Shown: positions 1-7,716, counted from the stretch's first letter. The stretch is 28,259 nucleotides of DNA from Lactobacillaceae bacterium (GCA_031282325.1 JAITDY010000039.1:1-28259); one strand, 5' to 3'. The notes: generated from the letters alone by a model not told the origin. Numbers and translations: made by a program.

Positions 1-1
1 A

Positions 2-400
2 GAAAAAAGAGAAGCACAAACAAAATTAGCTGAAGAAGTAACACTGTTTTTGCATGGAGAGGATGGTTTGAAATCAGCTAAAAATATAACTCAAAGTTTT
101 TTCAATGGGGATGTCTCTAATTTAACAGTAGATGATTTAAAGCAATATGAAAATTCTACTAATACTTTTATAATTGAAGATAAACCTATAAATATTGTTG
201 ATTTATTAGTAGAACAAGAATTTGTTGAAAAATCTAAGCGGCAGGCTCGTGAGGATATTTTAAATGGTGCTATTTCTATCAACGGAGAAAAAATAACTGA
301 TGTAGATTTTATAATTAATCCATTAAATAAATATGACGGTAAATATATACTGATTAAAAAAGGAAAGAAAAATAATTTCTTAGGTAAAATAAATGATTAA
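2..400 (+). CDS. tyrS: Tyrosyl-tRNA synthetase, C-terminal part (5' end outside window)
   Basis: This is the end of tyrosyl-tRNA synthetase, the cytosolic enzyme that charges tRNA-Tyr. The frame is open from base 2, upstream of the first ATG, and reads EKREAQTKLAEEVTLFLHGE, the usual linker after the catalytic domain of bacterial TyrS. The last ~65 residues form the S4 RNA-binding domain (INIVDLLVEQ, then SKRQAREDILNGAISING), which binds the tRNA. The catalytic Rossmann domain with HIGH and KMSKS lies before the window. The C-terminus is normal, ending in a lysine-rich tail. It overlaps the next gene by 8 bases, so the two are probably cotranscribed. Identification is by family resemblance of the S4 region and linker and is fairly secure. 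Confidence 0.93.
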   Translation, partial: EKREAQTKLAEEVTLFLHGEDGLKSAKNITQSFFNGDVSNLTVDDLKQYENSTNTFIIEDKPINIVDLLVEQEFVEKSKRQAREDILNGAISINGEKITDVDFIINPLNKYDGKYILIKKGKKNNFLGKIND

Positions 401-902
401 AAAAATTAAAATTACAGACTTAGTAGTATTGATATTAGGGATATTCACATTAATGAGTGCCTTATTTGTTTCTATTGAAAAATTAGCTGGTAATAATTCA
501 TCCCTATTTTCAAATGATAAAGTTAAAGTTTATCAAAATAAAAGTACAGGAATCACTTCAACTATGACCTTTTATTATGATAAAAAAAGTGATGATATTG
601 TAAAAGTTATTACGGAAAACCGAATAAATTATAAGGATTCTGGTTATGATAAAAAAACACTAAAAAAACAAATTGCTGCTCTTGAAACTCAATATCAAAA
701 TAAAAAAGGTATTAAGCACACCTCTAATTTCAAAAATAATGAATTAATTGAAAAAACCGAAAGCAATTTAAATGATGTAAGCAAAAGTAATAAAATATGG
801 TTGTTTAGTGAAAATATGGTTAACAAAGATGGGAAAATAAAATTTTCCCAATATTCCAAAATAGTTGAAAGTTCAGGATACCAAGAATTAAAAACAAAAT
901 AA
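393..902 (+). CDS. Small membrane-anchored protein, possibly DUF1307/YehR-like
   Basis: The 169-residue product has a basic start (MIKKIKI) and one hydrophobic segment at about residues 8-30, then a soluble, lysine-rich domain that should lie outside the membrane. The segment is not followed by a lipobox cysteine, so it is a signal anchor or an uncleaved signal peptide rather than a lipoprotein. The domain pattern (YQNKSTGITSTMTFYYD, a long K/Q-rich helix, then SQYSKIVESSGYQELK) resembles the DUF1307/YehR family, but this is a tentative match by eye. The start at 393 overlaps the tyrS end and has an AGG eight bases upstream. Its stop codon runs into the terminator at 901-932. Function unknown. 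Confidence 0.7.
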   Translation: MIKKIKITDLVVLILGIFTLMSALFVSIEKLAGNNSSLFSNDKVKVYQNKSTGITSTMTFYYDKKSDDIVKVITENRINYKDSGYDKKTLKKQIAALETQYQNKKGIKHTSNFKNNELIEKTESNLNDVSKSNKIWLFSENMVNKDGKIKFSQYSKIVESSGYQELKTK

Positions 903-934
903 AAAATCCATTATTTAATTAATGGATTTTTTAT
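901..934. terminator. Bidirectional intrinsic terminator
   Basis: A perfect 12-bp stem pairs AAAAAATCCATT (901-912) with AATGGATTTTTT (921-932), with an 8-base loop. It has A-runs on the left and T-runs on the right, so it can end transcripts from both sides: the tyrS unit on plus and the type VII operon on minus. The stop codon of the minus-strand 66-residue ORF lies inside the stem. Confidence 0.85.
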
Positions 935-1111
935 TATTGTACTATTCTTAGTAGAAATTATTTTTTTGTTTAATGCACTGTACATATTGTTACTAATTAC
1001 TAATTTAATGTTTTGCTTAAAAAAATCATTTGATTCCTCAATAAAGTTTAAATAGTTATCAATTCTCTGGTTTGTTTGATAAAAAAGGTCATTTATTTTT
1101 TTGTTTTTCAT
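911..1111 (-). CDS. Small helical protein at the end of the type VII operon
   Basis: A 66-residue ORF begins four bases after the essC stop, so it is probably translated from the same mRNA. The product is lysine/asparagine-rich and mostly predicted helix (DLFYQTNQRIDNYLNFIEES), with no membrane segment, no cysteine and no WxG turn. Small helical proteins beside EssC are often WXG/LXG-type secreted partners or chaperones, which makes this a candidate substrate or accessory factor by position only. There is no clear ribosome binding site, so coupling to essC is needed. Its end overlaps the terminator, which is normal for a last gene. It could also be a chance ORF. Confidence 0.4.
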   Translation of the reverse strand: MKNKKINDLFYQTNQRIDNYLNFIEESNDFFKQNIKLVISNNMYSALNKKIISTKNSTIIKNPLIK

Positions 1112-1115
1112 ATTA

Positions 1116-4100
1116 CTATACTTGTTCTATTTCCAAGATTGGAAGTAGTATCCTATCTGATTTATTGGCCAACGCAAAGTGCTGTTTATCACCGATAACT
1201 TTCTCTGGAATGTATATTTCATTTTTAGTTAAATTTCTAAATATTTTGATACCAGTATCAAATGAATGATTAAAATATCGAGCCTCACTGAATATCAAAA
1301 CTGAGTTATTAGTTAATAATGATTGAAACAATTTAGAATCACTTTCTTGGATAAATGATTCTAAGTTAAAAATTGTAACAACAGAATCTTCAGGAATATC
1401 ATTTAAATTAGTTTGATAGTTTTTAAAAGCATCTTTAAATTGCCAATTGTGTCCATCAACATCTATAAAATAAGATTCAGGAAAAATATTTTCAAGGGTT
1501 TTAATAATCGAGTAAGTATCCCGAGGATTATCATAAGTAAATGTATTTAAAATACCTTTGTTAATTTTAATATTGAAATTTTTATTATCTATATAGTTTA
1601 ATCCAATGGGCAGTTGATTATTACTTGTGGAACTAATATCATCAACATTTATAGAATTAGGAATAATATTAAGTAGATTGCTGTCTATAAAAATAGAACG
1701 ATCAGTGTTTTTTAGTGAAAATTGAAGAATTTCATTTTTATAAAGTGCCCTTCCTGGGATTGTTTCCACTAAATAATTAGTTTTTTGATCGGAAATTGTA
1801 GTTCCAAGATAAAATGAATCTGAAACCCTATTAATAATTTTAGAAGATATGTTTACATTTGATGAAGTAAATATAAAATTATTTTTTTGTAATAAGTTAA
1901 TTATTTCATCGGAATATTTTTCTGACAAAAATAAATCTAAGTCATCTATAATTAAAGACCCGCAATTGTTATTAGATAAATAAAAATCTATTTTGTCTAT
2001 TATTTCTGGAGTAAGATCCTTATTTCTAAAAATAATATTATCGTTGAATATGGTATCGGCATCTTTTTTGAATAAATGTATAAATTTTTTATTTTTAGAA
2101 TGTTGAGATATAACATTTAATGCGTTACTTTTTCCGCTTTTAGGTGATCCAAAAATTCCTATATTATTCTCTTCAAAGGAAAAATTAATTGACGGATGAT
2201 TTATTTTATCTAAAACACCAATATCGTTGTTTGACAATGTCTCAGGTAGATTTTCTGGAACAAAATTAGGAACATTTGATGTTATACCCTTTAAGTTTTG
2301 TTCAATTTTTTCAAGTATTGTTTCGTTGGTTTCTGGGAGGGAACTAGTGTCTAAAAAAATATTATTAATGTTGTATGAAAAGACTTTTGTGACGTTTGAA
2401 TTTTTAATATAAAATTCACCGGGATTAGTTAAATGTGAAGCAAGATCGTTTCCTAAAATAAGATTACTTTCTTCCGGTCCGCTTACTTTAAAAGATATTC
2501 GAGTGCTAATATTGGCAAGAATTTCATCTCCAACATTACCAATTATTTTTTGAGATGACAATATTAAGTGAAGTCCTAGAGATCTTCCTAATCTAGAAAT
2601 ACTTGAGAGTGAATTCATATATTCTGGTCCAAATTCTTTTAATTCAGTAAATTCATCAATTACAATAAATAAATGTGGAATAAAAATATCTACATTATTT
2701 AATTTATGGAATTCGTCAATGTCATTTATATTAAGATTATTAAAAATAGTTTGCCTTTTTGAAAGTTCTTCTTTTAAAAAATAAAAAAATCGATCAATCG
2801 AGGAGGTATCTAAATTAGTACGAGAATCAATGACATGAGGTAATTTTTCAACTCTCTTAGATAAATTACCACCTTTAAAATCCAGTAGAGAAAAACTCAC
2901 TTTCTCGGGAGGAAAATTAATTGCTAAAGAATAAATTAAAGTAGTTAGAAATTCACTTTTCCCGCTACCTGTGATGCCATTTATTAAAAGATGGACACCA
3001 GAACCATTATTCAAAAAATCTACAAAAAACTTATTTCCTAGTGCATCATGTCCAATTGGAATTTTAATTGGTTTATTCATATTTTGATTCCAATTATGCT
3101 TGATATTGTCTTGAGAAAATTCAAATCCAAAAAAATTACCAAAATTAGAGAAGATCTTATTATTTCTAGTTTTTTCAGAAAAATTGATTTTGTTTAGTAT
3201 CCCTTCTTTAATTGGGTTTTCTGAACTTATTTTTGTTTCAGAATAATCCAAAATATTTTGATATTGAAAATTCGAGTTCATATTTTCGTTTAAAACGGTA
3301 ATATGCAAAGAATTAAATAATAGATCAATTTCAAAATCAGTAATTAATAAATCAAAACTATCTAGGTTGCTAGAAATATCATCCGTAACAAAAATAAAAT
3401 CATTTTCTAACGATAACTCTGACCAGCTATCTAAATTTTTAGTAATCACAATTGTCTTAAAAAGTGGATTTTTAATTACATTATCAAAAATTATTTTTTT
3501 AATAAATTTTAAATTCGGATCTATTAGCTTAATTTTCTTCTTTTCTACCATTAAATGATTATTATTTTCTAGCATGATTACTTTGTTCCTATCGATATTT
3601 TTTGTTTCTTTTAAAAAAAAGTTATTAATAAAATTTTGATTCTCTACAATTTTTCTTTTTTCTAAATGTGTATTATTTAAAATTTGGACCAAGAAAGAAA
3701 TTAAACCAGAAAATAGAGCAACTCCAGAAGTTACTACAGACATTAAAAAATAATTTCCACCAAAATTTAGCAGATTCATAATTATCAATGTTGGGATAAT
3801 GCTTGTAATTGGAGGAATTATATAACTCCAAAATGAAATTTTCTCCCTTTGAAATTTTGGGATATCTGGAGGAACAATAAATTTGTTAACCTTGGAAACA
3901 AGAATATTTTTAGTAGAAGTACTTAAATATTGTTCGATATTATCTGGCAACATTTCCACATATTTTACTGAAAAATAATTCACTCCTAACGTAATCAAAA
4001 TCCCATGTATATTTATATTGCTGTTCATTTTTAAAATATGAATATGTTTATTGATTGAAAAACTATTTATTTTAATTCCAGAATCTATCCTATCAATGTA

Positions 4101-4247
4101 AATTTCAAATTTATTATTATTTATTTTTTTAATTACAACAATATCTGAAGTAAAAATAGGAATATCGGCATTTATGTTGTCGCTTATAATTATTTTTTGT
4201 TGATTTTGTACATTGTTTAAGAAATATGTTTTAGAAAAATTGCTCAT
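1116..4247 (-). CDS. essC: Type VII secretion ATPase, compact EssC (FtsK/SpoIIIE family)
   Basis: This is the motor ATPase of a Firmicutes type VII secretion system, anchored in the membrane and driving export of WXG100 proteins. Residues 1-125 are beta-rich and match the FHA-like N-terminal part. Two membrane segments lie at about 140-160 and 166-190. The first FtsK/SpoIIIE ATPase has Walker A GITGSGKSE (424-432), Walker B LFIVIDE (526-532) and the LILSSQK sensor region. The second has GSPKSGKS (700-707) and LIIDD (765-769). Residues ~885-1043 look like a third ATPase without any Walker A. At 1043 residues it is far shorter than S. aureus EssC or Bacillus YukBA (about 1480-1500). It overlaps the EssB-like gene by 17 bases. 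Start ATG at 4247; no strong ribosome binding site, so translation is probably coupled. Confidence 0.92.
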   Translation of the reverse strand: MSNFSKTYFLNNVQNQQKIIISDNINADIPIFTSDIVVIKKINNNKFEIYIDRIDSGIKINSFSINKHIHILKMNSNINIHGILITLGVNYFSVKYVEMLPDNIEQYLSTSTKNILVSKVNKFIVPPDIPKFQREKISFWSYIIPPITSIIPTLIIMNLLNFGGNYFLMSVVTSGVALFSGLISFLVQILNNTHLEKRKIVENQNFINNFFLKETKNIDRNKVIMLENNNHLMVEKKKIKLIDPNLKFIKKIIFDNVIKNPLFKTIVITKNLDSWSELSLENDFIFVTDDISSNLDSFDLLITDFEIDLLFNSLHITVLNENMNSNFQYQNILDYSETKISSENPIKEGILNKINFSEKTRNNKIFSNFGNFFGFEFSQDNIKHNWNQNMNKPIKIPIGHDALGNKFFVDFLNNGSGVHLLINGITGSGKSEFLTTLIYSLAINFPPEKVSFSLLDFKGGNLSKRVEKLPHVIDSRTNLDTSSIDRFFYFLKEELSKRQTIFNNLNINDIDEFHKLNNVDIFIPHLFIVIDEFTELKEFGPEYMNSLSSISRLGRSLGLHLILSSQKIIGNVGDEILANISTRISFKVSGPEESNLILGNDLASHLTNPGEFYIKNSNVTKVFSYNINNIFLDTSSLPETNETILEKIEQNLKGITSNVPNFVPENLPETLSNNDIGVLDKINHPSINFSFEENNIGIFGSPKSGKSNALNVISQHSKNKKFIHLFKKDADTIFNDNIIFRNKDLTPEIIDKIDFYLSNNNCGSLIIDDLDLFLSEKYSDEIINLLQKNNFIFTSSNVNISSKIINRVSDSFYLGTTISDQKTNYLVETIPGRALYKNEILQFSLKNTDRSIFIDSNLLNIIPNSINVDDISSTSNNQLPIGLNYIDNKNFNIKINKGILNTFTYDNPRDTYSIIKTLENIFPESYFIDVDGHNWQFKDAFKNYQTNLNDIPEDSVVTIFNLESFIQESDSKLFQSLLTNNSVLIFSEARYFNHSFDTGIKIFRNLTKNEIYIPEKVIGDKQHFALANKSDRILLPILEIEQV

Positions 4248-4794
4248 ACTTTTTAATACGTTTAAATATAGCGTTTTGCTTATAAGAAAATAATATTTCT
4301 TTTAATTGATGAAGATCTTTAGCCGTTAATAGTTCATTTTCAAATTTTGATAATTTTAATAAAGGAGAGCCAACTAAATGAGCTTCCAGATTAATAGATG
4401 GATGAATAATATATATACAAAAAATTTTTATTTGTTTAAATTCAGGTCGTACTAATGGAATAATAATATCTTTAATTCCCAAATGAACGCTTTTAATCGA
4501 TAAGCTTCTATCGATTAAATAATTATTTGGGTCTAATTCAAAAGTAAAACGATTATCTAAGCATAAAATAAAATCAATAAATTTCATAGCAATAATAATT
4601 CTTTTCTTGCGTGACGCATCCAATAAAAATTGCTTTAATAAAATCCCATTAGAAACATATTGAATTAATAATTCACCGTCGTTTAAAATAAATTTTCCAT
4701 CAGATCTCAGGCCGATTGGAATATCTTTTAATATTGGAATTGATGTAATTAAAAATTGATTATTTTTAAATAGTCGATTAATTATCAATTTCAA
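4231..4794 (-). CDS. essB: Short EssB/YukC-like pseudokinase-domain protein
   Basis: The 187-residue product sits between the EsaB-like and EssC genes, where EssB is expected. Its N-terminal half resembles the cytosolic pseudokinase-like domain of EssB/YukC (DGELLIQYVSNGILLKQFLL, then MKFIDFILCLDNRFTFELDPNNYLID). EssB proteins usually have about 400-440 residues, with a transmembrane helix and an extracellular C-terminal domain. Both are absent here: the protein ends in a basic KRIKKYEQFF and overlaps the essC start, so the short length is the gene's natural end and not a late frameshift. The start codon appears to be TTG at 4794, preceded by GGAG four bases upstream and overlapping the previous gene. 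Assignment rests on position and weak resemblance. Confidence 0.6.
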   Translation of the reverse strand: MKLIINRLFKNNQFLITSIPILKDIPIGLRSDGKFILNDGELLIQYVSNGILLKQFLLDASRKKRIIIAMKFIDFILCLDNRFTFELDPNNYLIDRSLSIKSVHLGIKDIIIPLVRPEFKQIKIFCIYIIHPSINLEAHLVGSPLLKLSKFENELLTAKDLHQLKEILFSYKQNAIFKRIKKYEQFF

Positions 4795-5029
4795 AAATCT
4801 CCAAAAAACTATTATTAAAAATTTTTTGATCTGATAAATTACTGCTCATATTTAAGAAGGAAAACCAATTGTGATTATAAATTCCAATGTTACTATTAGC
4901 TGAATTAATATTAAATTGATCCACAATCCATGGAAGTAATTTATTAATATTTGTATATATTGGTAGATTAAAATCTAATACGATTTCGTTATATTTTATT
5001 TTAGTTTTTATAAAATCTTTTAATTCCAT
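4778..5029 (-). CDS. esaB: EsaB/YukD-like ubiquitin-fold protein
   Basis: The product has 83 residues from the ATG at 5029. The open frame extends to a TTG at 5065, but the ATG has GGCGG seven bases upstream and gives the normal family length (about 80 residues). The layout is that of EsaB/YukD, the small ubiquitin-like cytosolic component of Firmicutes type VII secretion: a beta hairpin (KIKYNEIVLDFNLPIYTN), a helix (NKLLPWIVDQFN) and C-terminal LSDQKIFNNSFLEIFEI, matching the usual 'L..G...G..L.I' end. It lies directly after esxA and overlaps the EssB-like start, the standard order. Sequence identity to known members looks low; position and size carry most of the weight. Confidence 0.72.
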   Translation of the reverse strand: MELKDFIKTKIKYNEIVLDFNLPIYTNINKLLPWIVDQFNINSANSNIGIYNHNWFSFLNMSSNLSDQKIFNNSFLEIFEIDN

Positions 5030-5054
5030 ATGTAATCCGCCAGAGCGGATATGA

Positions 5055-5345
5055 CTAAAGTCCAAAACGTCGTGAATCTTCTAAATCTTTTTGTTGCATT
5101 GAATTTGCATAAATATTTATTTGCGAATTTATTTGTTCTAATAAGTTTTCAAATTTTTGAACTTGAATTTTAAGCTGATCGTATTGCGATAAATATGCAT
5201 TAAATGCTTTTCCTTGCCAAACAGAAGTAAGCGTTTGGTTCATTGAATTAACTTTCTGAATTTCGGATTCAATACCTTGTTTAGCTTGTAAATAAATTCT
5301 AGATTTAGAAATTAATTCTTCTGGTGAAACTGTAATTAAACTCAT
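5055..5345 (-). CDS. esxA: WXG100 family type VII secretion substrate (EsxA-like)
   Basis: This 96-residue all-helical protein is the signature substrate and co-factor of type VII secretion; it is exported as a helical-hairpin dimer. It has W43-Q-G45 in the central turn (LTSVWQGKAF), flanked by two amphipathic helices (about 8-38 and 47-80), and starts with the typical SLITVSPEEL. The C-terminal tail QQKDLEDSRRFGL lacks a clear YxxxD/E motif, although YANSMQQKDLE could serve. A strong ribosome binding site (GGAGGTGG) lies five to six bases before the ATG, stronger than for any later gene in the operon, consistent with high expression. The upstream DUF669-like gene ends one base before it. Confidence 0.93.
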   Translation of the reverse strand: MSLITVSPEELISKSRIYLQAKQGIESEIQKVNSMNQTLTSVWQGKAFNAYLSQYDQLKIQVQKFENLLEQINSQINIYANSMQQKDLEDSRRFGL

Positions 5346-5819
5346 TTATACCACCTCCAAAACATAATTAGTTGGGTACCAATCCCACATGGCAATTTGC
5401 TCTTGAATTCTTTTTTCATTTAAATACATAGAAACATCATGAGTAATATTAATACGAACAGGTTGTCCTTCTAGTTCTTTTTTAAAGTCTTCAAAGGTAT
5501 TAAATATTTTATTATCAGAAACGCCAGCAGAAATAGCGATAATGTTTAACATCTTATATTTATAATCCGGATTCTTTTCAGAATCCCAAATATTAGAGAA
5601 AAATACTCTACCGCCAAATTTACCATTAGTTTGTGCTAGAGATTCTTCGTTTGCTAAATCTTTTCTGACCTGTAGTCGAAATGAAATTCCTTTATTGCCA
5701 GCAATTGAGATTCTTTCTTCAACTTTTTTAATTATGACTTCATATTTTCCTGTATCTAATGCATCGTACCCTTCATTTAATGAAACTTGATCAAAATCTG
5801 TTTTTAAAAACGCTGTCAT
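5346..5819 (-). CDS. DUF669-like protein, first gene of the type VII operon
   Basis: The product has 157 residues from the ATG at 5819, which has GGAGG five bases upstream; the frame is open further up but without a better start. The N-terminus (LKTDFDQVSLNEGYDALDTGKYEVIIKKVEER), the middle GNKGISFRLQVRKD and FGGRVFFSNIWD resemble DUF669, a family mostly found in phage recombination/ssDNA-binding modules. Here it sits tightly in front of esxA and shares its transcript. Whether it still binds DNA or has become a secretion accessory is unknown. The resemblance is by eye and could be superficial; any small beta-rich protein with a 'Y.V.I..' strand would look similar. No signal peptide, membrane segment or cysteine. 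Confidence 0.6.
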   Translation of the reverse strand: MTAFLKTDFDQVSLNEGYDALDTGKYEVIIKKVEERISIAGNKGISFRLQVRKDLANEESLAQTNGKFGGRVFFSNIWDSEKNPDYKYKMLNIIAISAGVSDNKIFNTFEDFKKELEGQPVRINITHDVSMYLNEKRIQEQIAMWDWYPTNYVLEVV

Positions 5820-5868
5820 TTTTTCCTCCATACTTTTTAATACGATTTTTTGGAAATAAACGAAATAA

Positions 5869-5901
5869 AAAAATCTTGCGTTTATAAAGCACAAGATTTT
5901 T
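5869..5901 (-). terminator. Intrinsic terminator after the Dyp peroxidase gene
   Basis: AAAAATCTTG (5869-5878) pairs with CAAGATTTTT (5892-5901). The 13-base interior can extend the stem further after one mismatch. The T-run lies on the minus strand, so it ends the peroxidase transcript. The promoter of the type VII operon must lie between it and 5820; no consensus -35 was seen there. Confidence 0.75.
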
Positions 5902-5918
5902 AATCTAAAATAAGAAAA

Positions 5919-6857
5919 TTAAATGTTTCCTTCAGCAATATCGGATAATGTTTTTAATGACGGTATAAAAAATAATTGACCACTTATAACCGTGCTAAAG
6001 CTTAGCAACTTATCATCTAATTCAATCATTTGTTCTAACATCATTTTAGTCACTGACCATTTTTTGGAATAACCAATAAAATATGTTCCAGTTTCTTGTA
6101 AAGATGGATTGCTAAAGGGAACGTTCATTCGAACAATTTTTTGTTCCACACCGTTGATTTCAATTTTAGAAGCAACATTATGTGCATTGCTATATTTTTC
6201 ATCTTCCTCTAATTCTATATCACTAAATTTATGTCTACCAATGGATTTTTCTTGATCTTCAGCAGTTTTGTTTTCCCAGTTTTTCATATTATGAATCCAT
6301 TTTTGGCCAAAAGCATATGAACCATCTATGAAATCTACATCTTCATCGCCAATTAATGCATAATCGACAGCATCGTTTTTATTTGGGGCTTCTGTACCAT
6401 CGATAAAACCAATGATGGCCCGACCTTCGAAATACCTAAATCCATGCGTTTCGTCGGAAACACTGACAAATGGAGATAGTATCGTCATAATATCGTTCAT
6501 TAATTCAAAAACTGGAGCTTGTGAGTTGGCTCTTATATGAAAAAATAAATCATCATCTGTACCCGGCATCTCATGTTTATTTTTTAATCCAGTAAAAGTT
6601 TCTAGTTCCTTAGGCTTTTTAGCTTCTTTTCCAAATAAATAAATCCATGCGTTATTGCTGAAACCAAAACTGACATTTAAATTATCCTCTGGAACCCTTA
6701 TTCTTAAAGAATTGATAAAAGATGGTAGTCTATCTGCTAGTTTTGAAATCGCATTTAGCTCGTCCTCATGCGATTTTCTATTTAATTTAAGGGTGGAAAA
6801 AATAACCGATTCGCCTAAATCTTTATATACATCTTGAGAGTTTTTTATATTATTCAT
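5919..6857 (-). CDS. Dyp-type heme peroxidase
   Basis: A member of the dye-decolorizing peroxidase family, which reduces H2O2 using heme b. Counting from the ATG at 6857 (312 residues), the family motif GFIDGTE gives the distal Asp153. The proximal heme ligand is probably His226, in KYSNAHN after IGRHKFSDIELEEDE, and the distal Arg is Arg243 in RMNVPFS. Length is normal for the compact bacterial (B/P-type) members. There is no signal peptide, so it is cytosolic, and no convincing encapsulin-loading tail at the C-terminus. The frame extends to a TTG at 6875, but the ATG fits better. The gene has its own promoter and terminator. Most lactic acid bacteria cannot make heme, so activity would depend on heme from outside. 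Confidence 0.9.
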   Translation of the reverse strand: MNNIKNSQDVYKDLGESVIFSTLKLNRKSHEDELNAISKLADRLPSFINSLRIRVPEDNLNVSFGFSNNAWIYLFGKEAKKPKELETFTGLKNKHEMPGTDDDLFFHIRANSQAPVFELMNDIMTILSPFVSVSDETHGFRYFEGRAIIGFIDGTEAPNKNDAVDYALIGDEDVDFIDGSYAFGQKWIHNMKNWENKTAEDQEKSIGRHKFSDIELEEDEKYSNAHNVASKIEINGVEQKIVRMNVPFSNPSLQETGTYFIGYSKKWSVTKMMLEQMIELDDKLLSFSTVISGQLFFIPSLKTLSDIAEGNI

Positions 6858-6863
6858 ACTATC

Positions 6864-6892
6864 GTTATAAAACAAAAAATAACAAATGTAAA
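6864..6892 (-). promoter_or_regulatory. Promoter of the Dyp peroxidase gene
   Basis: On the minus strand TTTACA (6887-6892) is followed after exactly 17 bases by TATAAC (6864-6869). A start of transcription about seven bases further falls on or next to the ATG at 6857. No ribosome binding site is visible, so the mRNA may be leaderless. Confidence 0.6.
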
Positions 6893-6912
6893 TAATTTTT
6901 TAATTTATAAAA

Positions 6913-7653
6913 CTATTTAGTTACTTGCAACTCCGCAAAAAAATCTTTCGCATCAACAATTATTTGTTGAACATGAAAACTAGTAAGTATTTTTTCTAAA
7001 TTAATTGATATTACTTTAGCATTTGAAGATGCATATGAAAGCAACCCAGCGAATGGATAAACTTGGAAACTAGTACCAACTATTACAATGAGATCTGCCT
7101 GAGTAACTGCTGATTGTGCATCGTTAATATGTTGAGGAATCTCTTCATATAGTGTTATATCTGGTCTTAATAATTTCCCATTTTTATATTGAGAAATTAA
7201 ATATTCTTGCCATGATGCTGGCTTGCGTGACTCTGCCTCATAGATTCGGTATAAGTTACCATGAAATTCTATAACCGTTGGATCCAGCATTAGATGTAAA
7301 TTATCTACGTTTTGTGTGATGGTAATTGCTTTTCCAATATTAGAAAATTCCGCCATTTTTTGGTGAATAATATTAGGCTTGGCATTTGGAAAATACATAT
7401 TATCTTTCATAAACTTGTATTGAAATTCTGGTATATTCTTTAAGGCAGTTGCACTTAATAAAAATTCAGGCTTGAGTTGTTGATTATTTGTATATAACCC
7501 GTTTTTCGAACGATAATCTGGAATCCCGCTGGCAGTGGAAACTCCAGCGCCCGTCATAAAGACAATTCTATTTGCCTTATCAAAATAGTTTTGAATCTCA
7601 TTAGTTACAAACATAATAACTTTATTATAATTATTTAAAAAATATTGAATCAT
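6913..7653 (-). CDS. Sirtuin (Sir2 family NAD-dependent deacylase) without zinc cysteines
   Basis: Sir2 enzymes remove acyl groups from lysines using NAD+, or act as ADP-ribosyltransferases. Motifs in order: GAGVSTASGIPDYRS (35-49, NAD binding), TQNVDNLH (113-120), the catalytic His131 in EFHGNLYRI, and VGTSFQVYPFAGLL (NAD-binding end). The region after His131, which in most sirtuins carries two CxxC pairs holding zinc, reads YEAESRKPASWQEY...LRPDI, and the whole 246-residue protein has no cysteine. The fold is kept (LRPDITLYEE) but the zinc site is lost. The ATG at 7653 and the internal ATG at residue 14 both lack a clear ribosome binding site; the second gives a more typical N-terminus. It sits directly behind the terminator of the next gene upstream. 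Confidence 0.88.
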   Translation of the reverse strand: MIQYFLNNYNKVIMFVTNEIQNYFDKANRIVFMTGAGVSTASGIPDYRSKNGLYTNNQQLKPEFLLSATALKNIPEFQYKFMKDNMYFPNAKPNIIHQKMAEFSNIGKAITITQNVDNLHLMLDPTVIEFHGNLYRIYEAESRKPASWQEYLISQYKNGKLLRPDITLYEEIPQHINDAQSAVTQADLIVIVGTSFQVYPFAGLLSYASSNAKVISINLEKILTSFHVQQIIVDAKDFFAELQVTK

Positions 7654-7662
7654 AATTTAAAT

Positions 7663-7699
7663 AAAAAACTCGTCAATAAAATTAATTTAGACGAGTTTT
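7663..7699 (-). terminator. Intrinsic terminator after the MDR oxidoreductase gene
   Basis: AAAACTCGTC (7665-7674) pairs perfectly with GACGAGTTTT (7690-7699), with a 15-base loop. The minus-strand T-run is at 7663-7668. The sirtuin ORF begins only about 10 bases after it, so that gene either has a very short leader or relies on read-through. Confidence 0.8.
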
Positions 7700-7716
7700 A
7701 AAAAATCTTGATGGAA

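Noticed and set aside
4245..5844. An identical 16-base string, CATACTTTTTAATACG, at 4245-4260 and 5829-5844, both just before minus-strand start codons of the type VII operon
   Set aside because: One copy encodes the end of the EssB-like protein; in DNA this AT-rich a 16-base match within 28 kb can arise by chance, and no dyad or known operator form is visible.
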